DNA from: Legionella sp.
Lineage (GTDB): Bacteria; Pseudomonadota; Gammaproteobacteria; Legionellales; Legionellaceae
Reading direction: 5' to 3'
Assembly: GCA_031291095.1 (NCBI GenBank)
Contig: JARLJR010000010.1
Span: forward strand, 1 to 64,000
DNA: 64,000 nucleotides
This document shows positions 42,385 through 51,389 of this stretch, one piece after another. The notes under the pieces are model-generated. The model did not search any database and had not been told where the DNA came from. It saw only the letters and a program-made list of their open reading frames with translations. The position numbers were made by a program, and so were the translations under genes. The first letter of the stretch is position 1. Every line of letters begins with the position of its first letter.

Positions 42385-44028
42385 ATGGATTGGAATAAAG
42401 ATCGTCAGGATTACGAGCAGCGGCTTGCCAATATTAAACCTTTTTTAAATGGAAAAATCGTTTTAGAAAAAGACATTGTAGCCTTATTGGAAGCGGCGAT
42501 TAAACCCTACGACAAAGTTTGTCTCGAAGGAGACAATCAAAAGCAAGCTGACTTTCTTGCTCGTAGCCTCTGCGCTATGAATCCTAAAAAAATACATGAT
42601 CTGCATCTGATCCAATCAGCAGTAACGCTTGCTGAACACTTAGATTTGTTTGAGCGTAAAATTGCCACAAAAATCGATTTTTCGTTTGCCGGCCCCCAAG
42701 CAGCGCGCCTGGCAATTATGATTCAACGAAACCAAATAGAAATTGGCAATATTCATACCTACAACGAGCTTTATGCACGTTATGCTATGGATTTAACTCC
42801 TAATATTGCGCTGATTACCGCCGAAAAGGCAGATCATCAAGGCAATCTCTATACCGGCGCAAATACAGAAGAAACCCCAAACATAGTTGAGGCAACTGCT
42901 TTTAAGAATGGATTAGTCATTGCGCAAGTCAATGAGCTAGTCGATACCCTACCCCGAGTTGATATTCCCGGGGGCTGGATTGATGCAGTAGTGCAAGCAC
43001 CTACTCCCGCCTATATTGAACCACTATTTACCCGCGATCCCGCATTAATTGATGAAGTTAAAATTCTCATGGCGATGATGGTTATTAAAGGCATTTATGC
43101 GCCATACCAGGTCAATCGCTTAAATCATGGGGTGGGTTTTAATACCTGCGCCATTGAATTAATTTTACCGACTTATGCTCAGGCCTTAGGCTTGAAAGGA
43201 AGCATTTGCAAACATTGGATGGTTAATCCATTACCCACCTTAATACCGGCAATCGAAGCTGGCTTTGTTGACTCTATTTTTTGTGTGGGTGGCGAGGTAG
43301 GCATGAATGAGTATGTACGTGCCCGTCCAAATATCTTTTTTACTGGTCGCGATGGCTCCTTGCGTTCCAACCGTCTCTTTGGTCAACTCGCTGGGCATTA
43401 TGCTTGTGATGTATTTATTGGCGCTACATTGCAAATGGACCCCCAAGCCAATAGTTCTACAGCCACCAAAGGCCGGATTGCTGGTTTTGGAGGGGCACCG
43501 AATATGGGTTGTGACTCCTTAGGACGACGCCACTCCTCTTATGCCTGGCTTAAAGCAGGGCAAGAAAAAAATAGCCATAATCCTCAAGCTATACCTCGTG
43601 GTCGTAAACTGGTGATTCAGATGGTTGAAACCTTCCAAAGTGCAGGAAAACCTACCTTTGTCGAAAAACTAGATGCCTGGGAATTGCAACAAGAGATGCA
43701 CGCCGATTTACCCCCAGTCATGATTTATGGGGATGATATCTCCCATGTCGTTACTGAAGAAGGAATTGCCAACTTATTATTATGTAAAAACCTGGAAGAG
43801 CGTGAACAGGCGATTCGTGGCGTTGCAGGCTACACTCCCATGGGATTAAAACGAGATAAAACCATGGTTGATGAACTACGCCATCGGGGTGTAATTCAAC
43901 GTCCTGAAGATTTGCAAATCAGCTTAAAAGACGCGGACCGTGACTTACTTGCAGCAAAGAACATCCATGATTTGGTAGAAATATCACAGGGGCTTTATTG
44001 TCCTCCAAATAAATTCAGGAATTGGTAG
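42385..44028 (+). CDS. mdcA: Malonate decarboxylase alpha subunit (acyl-carrier-protein transferase)
   Basis: A 547-aa protein of the CoA-transferase-like MdcA family; it exchanges acetyl on the acyl carrier subunit for malonate. The long conserved segments 'LITAEKADHQGNLYTGANTEETPN', broken here into 'NLYTGANTEETPNIVEATAF', 'GVGFNTCAIELILPTYAQAL' and 'KGRIAGFGGAPNMGCDSLGR' are diagnostic. Length is usual for MdcA. It heads an operon with 7 nt before the mdcC-mdcD fusion. There is no regulator or transporter gene upstream. Confidence 0.94.
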   Translation: MDWNKDRQDYEQRLANIKPFLNGKIVLEKDIVALLEAAIKPYDKVCLEGDNQKQADFLARSLCAMNPKKIHDLHLIQSAVTLAEHLDLFERKIATKIDFSFAGPQAARLAIMIQRNQIEIGNIHTYNELYARYAMDLTPNIALITAEKADHQGNLYTGANTEETPNIVEATAFKNGLVIAQVNELVDTLPRVDIPGGWIDAVVQAPTPAYIEPLFTRDPALIDEVKILMAMMVIKGIYAPYQVNRLNHGVGFNTCAIELILPTYAQALGLKGSICKHWMVNPLPTLIPAIEAGFVDSIFCVGGEVGMNEYVRARPNIFFTGRDGSLRSNRLFGQLAGHYACDVFIGATLQMDPQANSSTATKGRIAGFGGAPNMGCDSLGRRHSSYAWLKAGQEKNSHNPQAIPRGRKLVIQMVETFQSAGKPTFVEKLDAWELQQEMHADLPPVMIYGDDISHVVTEEGIANLLLCKNLEEREQAIRGVAGYTPMGLKRDKTMVDELRHRGVIQRPEDLQISLKDADRDLLAAKNIHDLVEISQGLYCPPNKFRNW

Positions 44029-44035
44029 AAAACTT

Positions 44036-45238
44036 ATGGATACGTATCAATACACATTTAACCTGGAAAAAAAATTAAACGCAGCTCCAGTAATTAAAGT
44101 TGGGGTAGCAGGCTCAGGCAATTTAGAAGTAATTATTAAGACAAATGCGACCTCAAAGCAAACCACTATTCGAGTTAATACTTCGATTTCTGGTTTTAAG
44201 GCAACCTGGGATGCGGTCATTGAACGCTATATCGAAGAGTATCCTTTCGCAGGACTCAATATTACACTAAATGATGCCGGCGCAACGCCTCCTGTGGTTG
44301 CCCTGCGCTTACGCCAGGCAATTGAAACCTACCAATCAGGCTATAAACCCAAAGAAAATTACATCGAAGCCAATGCACGCAGCCGCATCTACTCCTTGGT
44401 GGATGCTCAAAGTTTTACCGAATTCCTTCTCGATGAGGATACGCCAAGCCCTACGCTACCGCAATTACACATGCAAGTAGAAACTGATGATGGGGTCATC
44501 ATTGGTACCGCACAAATTGCCGGAACGGCCATAGCCATCGCAGCCCAACAAAAGGATTTTATTGGTGGTGCGGTTGGTGAAGTTCATGGGGCTAAAATTA
44601 ATGGCTTAATTAAATATGCCATTAAAAAGAAACTGGAAGCCTTAGTGTTCTTAATTGACAGTGGCGGTGTACGTTTACAAGAGGCCAATGTCGGCGAAAT
44701 TGAAATTTCGGAAATTATCCGCTCCATTTTAGATGCTCGTTCTGCAGGCATTAAAACGATTGGGGTAGTTTGTGGTAGCAACGGTGCCTATGGAGGCATG
44801 GGAATTATCAGCGGTACCTTAGATTATCTGATTGTAAACCAAGGAGCACGCATCGGAGTTTCTGGCGCCGAAGTCATTCAGGCTGTAAAAGGAGCTGAAG
44901 TATTTGACAGCAGCGACCGCGCGTTAATTTGGCGCGTTTATGGCGGCAGAACCCGCTTTTTACAACAAGCAGCACAGGCTTATACTTCGAATAAAATAGC
45001 CGATATTCGTGAAGCCATCAGCAATGCCCTCCAGCACTCTAGTCCAGAAATTAACTTAGAAACAGTTCTTGCCCAGCATGAATTATTACAACAACGAATC
45101 ATTTCCGCCCATAACTGCAATGAAGAGGGTGAGTGGCTGAAAAAATATCATCCTGAGCTCTATGAGCAAGATGTTTTCAATTGTACGGATTCGCAATTTT
45201 TAGTCTTGGCCAATAAAGGGAAAAATCATGTCCAGTGA
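44036..45238 (+). CDS. mdcC-mdcD: Malonate decarboxylase acyl carrier (MdcC) - beta subunit (MdcD) fusion
   Basis: A 400-aa single ORF combining two normally separate subunits. Residues about 1-105 match the acyl carrier delta subunit MdcC, with VGVAGSGNLEVII placing Ser27 as the attachment site of the 2'-(5''-phosphoribosyl)-3'-dephospho-CoA arm. Residues about 115-400 match the carboxyltransferase-like beta subunit MdcD ('IDSGGVRLQEANVGEIEISE', 'GVSGAEVIQA'). MdcD and MdcE together decarboxylate malonyl-ACP. No internal stop or frameshift is seen at the junction near residue 110. It overlaps mdcE by 11 nt. Confidence 0.92.
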   Translation: MDTYQYTFNLEKKLNAAPVIKVGVAGSGNLEVIIKTNATSKQTTIRVNTSISGFKATWDAVIERYIEEYPFAGLNITLNDAGATPPVVALRLRQAIETYQSGYKPKENYIEANARSRIYSLVDAQSFTEFLLDEDTPSPTLPQLHMQVETDDGVIIGTAQIAGTAIAIAAQQKDFIGGAVGEVHGAKINGLIKYAIKKKLEALVFLIDSGGVRLQEANVGEIEISEIIRSILDARSAGIKTIGVVCGSNGAYGGMGIISGTLDYLIVNQGARIGVSGAEVIQAVKGAEVFDSSDRALIWRVYGGRTRFLQQAAQAYTSNKIADIREAISNALQHSSPEINLETVLAQHELLQQRIISAHNCNEEGEWLKKYHPELYEQDVFNCTDSQFLVLANKGKNHVQ

Positions 45239-45944
45239 CCAAATTACCGCTCAACAACTAATTGAACACTGTTTTGATACGGCAGAAACTCAAATTAATC
45301 AGCAAATTATCTTTGGCTCCGGCAAAATAAAAGAGAAGCAATTTAATATACTCGGAACCATTGAAAATACCAGTTTTGGTGTTGATGAAGCCATAGAAAT
45401 GGCCAAACAGGTCTTGCAGCTGGTTAAAAGTAAAAATCAGGATCCCATTATCCTGCTTACCAATGTCATTGGCCAAAAACTATCGGTTCGCGATGAATGG
45501 CTGGGTATGTATGGCTATTTTTCTCATTTATTAAGCTGCTTGCATTTGGCGCGTCAAAATGGGAATAAGCTCATTGCCTTAGTCTACAATCAAGCCATCG
45601 GCGGCAGTTTTATCGCCTTTGGTATGATGGCTGACCGTATTTATGCATTACATAATACCGAATTAGCCGTCATGTGGTTGGAGGGCATGGCTAAAGTTAC
45701 TAAATTAGACATTGATTTGCTGCGTAAAATCAGTGAAACCTCAGCGGTATTTGCCCCTGGCGTGGATAACTTTAAAAAACTGGGCGGCTTACACGACGTG
45801 CTGCATTTGAATGAAGTATCCGAAAAACTATTAATGACATTAGAAGAAGCGGATCTTAGCGAAGATAATCGCGCAGAGCTTGGGAAAAAATATGGTGGAC
45901 GCCAAATGGCCTTTGACCTAATTAACACGATTGAAAACCTATGA
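45228..45944 (+). CDS. mdcE: Malonate decarboxylase gamma subunit
   Basis: A 238-aa carboxyltransferase-fold partner of MdcD. 'YNQAIGGSFIAFGMMADRIY' and 'APGVDNFKKLGGLHDVL' are typical of MdcE. It overlaps the fusion gene upstream by 11 nt and mdcG downstream by 4 nt (ATGA), indicating coupled translation. It acts in the cytoplasm as part of the decarboxylase complex. Confidence 0.92.
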   Translation: MSSDQITAQQLIEHCFDTAETQINQQIIFGSGKIKEKQFNILGTIENTSFGVDEAIEMAKQVLQLVKSKNQDPIILLTNVIGQKLSVRDEWLGMYGYFSHLLSCLHLARQNGNKLIALVYNQAIGGSFIAFGMMADRIYALHNTELAVMWLEGMAKVTKLDIDLLRKISETSAVFAPGVDNFKKLGGLHDVLHLNEVSEKLLMTLEEADLSEDNRAELGKKYGGRQMAFDLINTIENL

Positions 45945-46555
45945 GTTATGCAAGACATACTCTATGCTATTTGAATCCCACTACGACAGTGGCAAGTCAG
46001 CATTCAGAGGAACAGCAGCGTTTATTCCAATACTGGTTGAACCGCGGCTATCCCTTTATATGTTCCAGACAACCTCAAGATCTTGCGTTTGGGAAAATTC
46101 AACTCGCACTCCCCTACTTTAACCAGCAACAACAAAAATTACGTATCAGCTATCAGGTGTCAAAATCTGAAATAACTCAAAGCAAAGAACTCCCTAAACT
46201 CAATGAGGTATTTCCCTCAGCACTACTAGAGATTCCTGCCGATATTAAAGTCTATGGTTCTTATTGTTGGCAGTATCTTACTCAAGAAGCTTACGTACAA
46301 CCTGATTCTGATTTGGATGTACTGATTAACTACACGGCGCAATCACTTACTGATTTAAGAGGACTCTATAAAGAATTGTCCCATAAAAGTAAGGTACTTC
46401 ATATTGATGGTGAAGTACGCTTTCATCACTGGGGAGATTGCTCACTGCTCGAGTTATTGCAAAACAGTGACTCCATTTTATTTAAATCCATTAATAACGT
46501 ACTTTTGTTAAGCAGAGAGGACCTCTATGCAGCATACCCCTCCCTCTGCTTCTAA
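45941..46555 (+). CDS. mdcG: Phosphoribosyl-dephospho-CoA transferase
   Basis: A 204-aa nucleotidyltransferase that attaches the prosthetic group made by MdcB onto the acyl carrier. The catalytic signature is visible: YGSYCWQYLTQEAYVQPDSD then LDV (about 106-128), i.e. G-S-x-x-W-Q-x-L-T with S-D-L-D metal ligands. Its 3' end overlaps mdcB by 29 nt. Confidence 0.92.
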   Translation: MSYARHTLCYLNPTTTVASQHSEEQQRLFQYWLNRGYPFICSRQPQDLAFGKIQLALPYFNQQQQKLRISYQVSKSEITQSKELPKLNEVFPSALLEIPADIKVYGSYCWQYLTQEAYVQPDSDLDVLINYTAQSLTDLRGLYKELSHKSKVLHIDGEVRFHHWGDCSLLELLQNSDSILFKSINNVLLLSREDLYAAYPSLCF

Positions 46556-47369
46556 TCCCAATAAAATGGCCCGCTATTACGCCAAAATAGCGGTGCGTTC
46601 GCTTTACGACGAAATCGCCCTATACCCAAAACCAGGCTTGGTGAGCTTTGTAGATAATGGTGCTCATCACGACATGAATGGTGCTTTATTTTTCCGCAGC
46701 CTCTTTGGCTTACGCCATTATTTTGTTCAAGTCGGACAACAAGCAGCCCTTAATGCGCCCCAATCGCAACTAGTTAAACTGGGATTGCAGGCCGAACAAA
46801 CCATGCAGCAGATAACCTCCGGAGTTAATACCCATCGCGGAGCAATTTTTGCCCTGGGCATCATGTGCAGCAGCATTTGTAAATTAAGCATCCACTATAA
46901 AACGTTTTATCCTCACGATTTGCATTTAACTATTATGGAGGAATGGGCCTATTATTTACAAAAGCATCATCAAAATACCAATACTCATGGTAGTCTGGTC
47001 AAGCAAAAATATGCTGTAGCCGATGCCAAACAAATGGCAATAGATGGCTATAAACTGGTTTTTGATACCTATTCCACTTTAGCAGAAATTCAACACGATA
47101 AAGAGTTTTTTGGCTTGCTTGCCTATCAACAGCTACTATTGGCTATGGATGACATCAATATCCTGTATCGCACAGGCCCTGAAGGCTTGCAGTTCGCCCG
47201 TTACCATATCCAACAAGGCATCACCTTGAGCAATCGCGCACAATCCATACAAGAGGCTACTCGCCTGCATTTATTATTTTCCCAATGCAACATTAGCCCA
47301 GGAGGTGTTGCAGACATGTTGGGACTTATTTATTTTTTACGTCATGTATTCTCAGGGGAATCACGATGA
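46527..47369 (+). CDS. mdcB: Triphosphoribosyl-dephospho-CoA synthase
   Basis: A 280-aa CitG/MdcB-family enzyme that makes the precursor of the acyl-carrier prosthetic group from ATP and dephospho-CoA. Conserved segments: 'LYDEIALYPKPGLVSFVDNGAHHDMN', here split as 'ALYPKPGLVS' and 'NGAHHDMNGALFF', 'TSGVNTHRGAIFALGI', and 'NISPGGVADMLGLI' at the end. A good ribosome binding site (AGAGG) is inside mdcG. It overlaps mdcH by 4 nt. Confidence 0.93.
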   Translation: MQHTPPSASNPNKMARYYAKIAVRSLYDEIALYPKPGLVSFVDNGAHHDMNGALFFRSLFGLRHYFVQVGQQAALNAPQSQLVKLGLQAEQTMQQITSGVNTHRGAIFALGIMCSSICKLSIHYKTFYPHDLHLTIMEEWAYYLQKHHQNTNTHGSLVKQKYAVADAKQMAIDGYKLVFDTYSTLAEIQHDKEFFGLLAYQQLLLAMDDINILYRTGPEGLQFARYHIQQGITLSNRAQSIQEATRLHLLFSQCNISPGGVADMLGLIYFLRHVFSGESR

Positions 47370-48295
47370 AGATTTTATGCGTTTTTGCTGGGCAAGGTTA
47401 TCGAGACAGTAGTTTATTTAGCTTCTTTCAGGAAAATCATCAGGCCATGCAACGGTTAAGCGAGTTTTCATCCCTAAGCAATATCGATTTTTTACAGCCC
47501 AATGTCCCTATTAGCGATCCACATTTTACTCAACTTATTATTGGTGTGTACCAGCTAACACTTTTTAGTATGCTAAAACCACTTTGCAACCAACATCAAA
47601 TTGAGTTGGCGGGGTATAGCCTCGGTGAAATCAGTGCGCTTCTCGCAAGTATTGATGCCTCATTAGAAGACAGCATTAAACTCTACACCTATCGCAGCCA
47701 ACTGATGGCAACATTGCTGAATCAAAACTATGATTTACTTTCTATTCGCGGTAATTTTGACTTGGTTGAAGTGAAGGCCGCCTGTGCACGCCATCGCTGT
47801 TATATCGCCATTGTTAATTCCGAACAGCATTTAGTGGTAGGTGGGAAAATAGCAGATCTCAACCAACTGATTAGCGAGCTGCAACAACAAATCGCTCGCG
47901 TTAAATTTCTTGAAGTACATTTGCCTTCACATACGCCCTATTACAGGGATAAAAAAGGACTCTTATTCGAGTTTATGAATAAAAATCTGCCCCAATCAGG
48001 TTTAGTTTATCCCATTATCAGCCCTTTAGAATTAACTAAAATATATGATTTCCAGGAAGAAAAATGCTTACTGGATGAAGAATTATATACCTCGTTACAA
48101 TGGCATAGCGTCTGTGAATTAATCGGAGCCTATCAATATGATCTCATTATTGATCTGGGGCCCGGAGCTGCAATGAGCACTATTTTAACGGGAGTTAATC
48201 CGCCATTAGCTGAAGTAAGGCGAGTTACTGTATCTCAATATCAGAGTTTAGATGGTTTATTACCGGCGTTGATGCGGGTCATAGGAAGACCATGA
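47366..48295 (+). CDS. mdcH: Malonyl transacylase for malonate decarboxylase
   Basis: A 309-aa acyltransferase of the FabD fold. The nucleophile elbow is GYSLGE (Ser85), and LPSHTPYY contains the likely catalytic His. It loads malonyl from malonyl-CoA onto the acyl carrier to prime the cycle. It is the last gene of the mdc operon; the following 200 bp hold a palindromic repeat. Note that mdcB sits between mdcG and mdcH, unlike the usual A-B-C-D-E-G-H order. Confidence 0.9.
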   Translation: MKILCVFAGQGYRDSSLFSFFQENHQAMQRLSEFSSLSNIDFLQPNVPISDPHFTQLIIGVYQLTLFSMLKPLCNQHQIELAGYSLGEISALLASIDASLEDSIKLYTYRSQLMATLLNQNYDLLSIRGNFDLVEVKAACARHRCYIAIVNSEQHLVVGGKIADLNQLISELQQQIARVKFLEVHLPSHTPYYRDKKGLLFEFMNKNLPQSGLVYPIISPLELTKIYDFQEEKCLLDEELYTSLQWHSVCELIGAYQYDLIIDLGPGAAMSTILTGVNPPLAEVRRVTVSQYQSLDGLLPALMRVIGRP

Positions 48296-48325
48296 CCATC
48301 AGGTTAAGAAAATTTTGCAATAATG

Positions 48326-48391
48326 TGTAGGTTGGGCCCATTGCGTTCTGGTGTGGCTCGATACCTTGTTGGGCCAGGGGCCAAACCTACA
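48326..48391. repeat. Imperfect palindrome, GTAGGTTGGGCCC family
   Basis: TGTAGGTTGGGCCCA (48326-48340) pairs at 13 of 15 positions with GGGGCCAAACCTACA (48377-48391). Similar arms occur at 58625-58651 (GTAGGTCG) and 130-142. It lies downstream of mdcH and may end the operon. Confidence 0.55.
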
Positions 48392-48500
48392 ATTTATAAA
48401 TATAATCATTAACTTAATGGCAGTGAGAGCGGGGGGAGGGTTTTCTCCTTTCTAGCAGCTATGAAAACTTACGATTACCTTGATTAAGGAGAGAAAAGCG

Positions 48501-49199
48501 ATGATAAAACTCTACCAATTTCCACCCCAATGGTCCTTACCAAATCCCAGTCCATTTTGCATGAAACTGGAAACTTATTTGCGTATGGCAAAGCTACCTT
48601 TTGAAGTCGTATCTGTTATAAACCCTACTAAAGGGCCAAAAAAGAAACTTCCTACCATTAATGATGAAGGCAAAATACTTGGCGATAGCGGTTTCATCAT
48701 TAACTATCTACAAGAAAAATATGGCGACCCTCTAGATAGCCACTTATCAAGCGAGCAAAAGGCTCAAGCGTTGGCAATACAACGTTTACTGGAAGAGCAT
48801 TTGTATTGGATCATGGTGTACTCACGTTGGATAGATGAGCGTTATTGGCCAATTACCCGAGAGACCTTTTTTAGCCATTTGAAATGGCCTCTGTGTACAA
48901 TTCTTCCTATCATTCTGCAAAAAAAAATTCGTGGTGATCTCTATAAACAGGGAATTGGCAGACATAGTACAGCAGAAGTTTATCAATTAGGTGTTGAGGA
49001 TCTAACGGTCTTAAGTACCTTCTTAAAATCCTCGGCATTTTTGCTGGGTGATGAGCCCACCAGTATCGATGCTAGCGCTTATGCCTTTCTAGCCAATATT
49101 TTGGAAACACCGATTGCCTCCCCATTACAAGATTATGCTAAAACACAACCTCAGTTTATTGACTATTGTGAACGGATGAAACATCGTTTTTACCCATAA
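48501..49199 (+). CDS. Glutathione S-transferase-like (Tom37/FAXC-type) protein
   Basis: About 232 aa. The N-terminal thioredoxin-fold half has 'NPSPFCMKLETYLRMAKLPF' and 'DSGFIINYLQEKYG' (glutathione-binding S/T-x-x-I-I-x-Y pattern). The C-terminal helical half ends with a GST N-capping-like motif, 'LGDEPTSIDASAYAFLANIL'. It is closest in pattern to the metaxin/FAXC group. The frame is open from a TTG at 48480, but AAGGAG lies 10 nt before ATG 48501, which is the start. A terminator follows at 49211. Confidence 0.83.
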   Translation: MIKLYQFPPQWSLPNPSPFCMKLETYLRMAKLPFEVVSVINPTKGPKKKLPTINDEGKILGDSGFIINYLQEKYGDPLDSHLSSEQKAQALAIQRLLEEHLYWIMVYSRWIDERYWPITRETFFSHLKWPLCTILPIILQKKIRGDLYKQGIGRHSTAEVYQLGVEDLTVLSTFLKSSAFLLGDEPTSIDASAYAFLANILETPIASPLQDYAKTQPQFIDYCERMKHRFYP

Positions 49200-49210
49200 G
49201 CATTCGCAAC

Positions 49211-49243
49211 AAAATCGCTTGGAGTAAGGCTTCAAGCGATTTT
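49211..49243 (+). terminator. Hairpin terminator after GST-like gene
   Basis: AAAATCGCTTG (49211-49221) and CAAGCGATTTT (49233-49243) are perfect 11-bp arms ending in TTTT, 12 nt after the stop. Confidence 0.7.
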
Positions 49244-49343
49244 CCACTCCTCTCATCGCAGCCAAACATTTTCAATTTAAATTTCTTTGTGTTAAAATAG
49301 TATACAATTTGAACTTAATTAAAATAAACTGATAGGATTTTAA

Positions 49344-50105
49344 TTGCACTCTCATTTTGACATAAGCGCGACTAACTTGAATAAACAGTTTAATATGCAA
49401 ACACTACCTTCAACATTCAGCCAGTTTTTAACTCAGGCCGATAGTGAGTATCGCAAAAAATTATCCTCTATTCCTCTTTTTAATACCGCGAAAACTGCAA
49501 CCTGGGATAAAAATCAAAAACGTTTGTTTGCCGCTATTTTTTATCATTTAAGAGGCCATTTTATTAATTTCATGTGGTTTATCGCCAATTTTTCCGCTGA
49601 CTCGCTATCGAAATCAATTATATTAGACAATATTAATGAAGAGTTTGGTACTGGAAACAGACTTTCTCATGAACAACTTTATGCTAGTTTTGCGCAAGAA
49701 TATGGGGTTGATATTCACGATGAAATTGTCAATGAAACCCATTATCTACCTTTTGCCAAACAATTTAACAAAGGTCATCTGGCTTGGCTAGCAGCTCATG
49801 ACGCAGAAGCTCAAATCGCAGCATTTGCCGCTTATGAGCGCCTGGATAATATCGATTACATCTATCTGAGTGAATGCGCCTTATCGATGAATACCTCCGC
49901 TCAAGGAATGATTTTTTTCAAAGTTCATACCCATGTAGAACATTTTAGTTCCGTTATTGAAAAACTAGAACCAATTTGGGAACACACTAGCGATAAGATA
50001 AAACAAGCCTTTGAGTTTATTTATTCGCATCAAATTCAAATGTGGCAAAAGTTATCTGATGAAATTTTTGCACTAACCAAGTCCTCAATACAGAGAGGTG
50101 GCTAA
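49344..50105 (+). CDS. Heme-oxygenase-fold (TenA/HDO/DUF3865-like) protein
   Basis: A 253-aa all-alpha protein. 'NINEEFGTG', 'LAWLAAHDAEAQIAAFAAYE' and 'FFKVHTHVEHF' supply Glu/His residues at spacings like those of heme-oxygenase-like diiron oxidases and CADD/TenA proteins, though the strict H-x3-E-x2-H triad is not exact. TTG 49344 with AGGA about 8 nt upstream is the likely start. The stop is immediately followed by the histidine kinase start (50106), so the two form a coupled operon; this protein might make or modify the kinase's signal. That is inference. Confidence 0.65.
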   Translation: MHSHFDISATNLNKQFNMQTLPSTFSQFLTQADSEYRKKLSSIPLFNTAKTATWDKNQKRLFAAIFYHLRGHFINFMWFIANFSADSLSKSIILDNINEEFGTGNRLSHEQLYASFAQEYGVDIHDEIVNETHYLPFAKQFNKGHLAWLAAHDAEAQIAAFAAYERLDNIDYIYLSECALSMNTSAQGMIFFKVHTHVEHFSSVIEKLEPIWEHTSDKIKQAFEFIYSHQIQMWQKLSDEIFALTKSSIQRGG

Positions 50106-51377
50106 TTGATCTTATATTTTTTAAAAAAGGGAATGTTTACTGTTTACAATTATCTAATGGAAAAAACTATTGAGGCCAGCCATCAAATCACCTTATTTGG
50201 TATTGTGATGATGATCAACTTTCCTCTTTTTGGAATTCTATGGAAATTGCAAAATTTTCAGGTAAATAAGGAGTTTTTCCTCAGAGTAATCGCGACCACT
50301 CTTTGTGCTTTATTAGCGTTGCATCGGTTTTGGTCTCCTAAGTTCTTAAGAATTCTCCCCTTTCTATGGTATCTAAGCCTCCTCTTTTGCCTGCCCTTCT
50401 TTTTCACCTATCTAACCTTATTAAATGATGGGGCAACCTTATGGTTAATGAATTGTATGTCCGCAACCTTTTTCCTATTCCTGGTAACTAGCGCCTTAGA
50501 CTCCTTAGTATTGCTTACTTTAGGCAGCAGCCTGGCCTATTTTTCCTATGTTTATGGTGCCGATAAAATCATTAAGTATGTTCCTGGTGATGTATCCATT
50601 TTTGGTTTAGGAATTACCTTTACAGCAGCCATTATCATTGGAGCCCTTTTTGCCCGAGATAGAGAACTCATTTATAGTGCTAAAATTTCTGGTATGCGCT
50701 TACTCGCTGGAAGTTTAGCGCACGACTTGCGCACGCCTCTATCCAGTATTTACCTACAAGCCAAAATGCAAAAATCACTGGTTGAAACACTGCCTAACGA
50801 GCAAGAGGTGAAGCAAAATTTAAACGAAAGCATTGCGAAAATTGAACGTGGCATTGATAGTGTGAATCAACTCATTAGTACGCAATTAAATAACATCCGT
50901 CATGATAGGTTCGATACCTGCAAATTTGGGTTTTACTCCATCAATGAACTCTTAAAACATGCCCTAGAAGATTTTCCTTTTAAAAATAATCAACATGAAC
51001 TCATCGACCTCCTTATAGAATGCGATTTTGTAATCTGGATTGAAAAGATCGCCTTTAGAAATCTAATCTGGAACTTACTGAACAATAGCTTTGATTTTAT
51101 TGAAAAAGAGGGCAAAGGTGAGGTCCTAATTAGTATGGCGGAAGGCCAAGAAAAGGATAATTTTAATTATCTGCATATTAAAGATACTGCCCAAGGCATT
51201 TCTACAGAAAAAGCCAAACTGATTTTTGAGCCCTTTTACTCTGAAAGACAAGGGGGCACGGGCATTGGCTTAGCTTATTGCAAATTACTCATGAAGGCTG
51301 CTGGAGGCTCGATTGCCTGCCAAGGTAAGCTGGGCGAGTACACTCATTTCACCATTAAATTTCCCAAAATAGATTAG
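50106..51377 (+). CDS. CqsS/LqsS-type sensor histidine kinase
   Basis: About 423 aa. Six hydrophobic helices fill the first 185 residues ('HQITLFGIVMMINFPLFGIL' is like the CqsS/LqsS N-terminus). Then come a dimerisation/phosphoacceptor box LAHDLRTPLSS (His206) and an ATPase domain with N ('LIWNLLNNSFDF'), G1 ('DTAQGIS') and G2 ('GTGIGLAYCKLL') boxes. There is no receiver domain. LqsS and LqsT of L. pneumophila detect alpha-hydroxyketones (LAI-1). Which homologue this is cannot be fixed; lqsA and lqsR are not adjacent. The start is TTG 50106 (AGAGGTGG upstream) or ATG 50133. Confidence 0.82.
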   Translation: MILYFLKKGMFTVYNYLMEKTIEASHQITLFGIVMMINFPLFGILWKLQNFQVNKEFFLRVIATTLCALLALHRFWSPKFLRILPFLWYLSLLFCLPFFFTYLTLLNDGATLWLMNCMSATFFLFLVTSALDSLVLLTLGSSLAYFSYVYGADKIIKYVPGDVSIFGLGITFTAAIIIGALFARDRELIYSAKISGMRLLAGSLAHDLRTPLSSIYLQAKMQKSLVETLPNEQEVKQNLNESIAKIERGIDSVNQLISTQLNNIRHDRFDTCKFGFYSINELLKHALEDFPFKNNQHELIDLLIECDFVIWIEKIAFRNLIWNLLNNSFDFIEKEGKGEVLISMAEGQEKDNFNYLHIKDTAQGISTEKAKLIFEPFYSERQGGTGIGLAYCKLLMKAAGGSIACQGKLGEYTHFTIKFPKID

Positions 51378-51389
51378 ACTAATCAAATT

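Noticed and set aside
45941-46555. Overlap of mdcG and mdcB as a frameshifted gene
   Set aside because: Each ORF carries its own complete family motifs, and short overlaps are found throughout this operon.
50106-51377. Calling the kinase lqsS or lqsT outright
   Set aside because: Topology and H-box fit, but the lqsA/lqsR neighbours are absent and the two paralogues cannot be separated without alignment.
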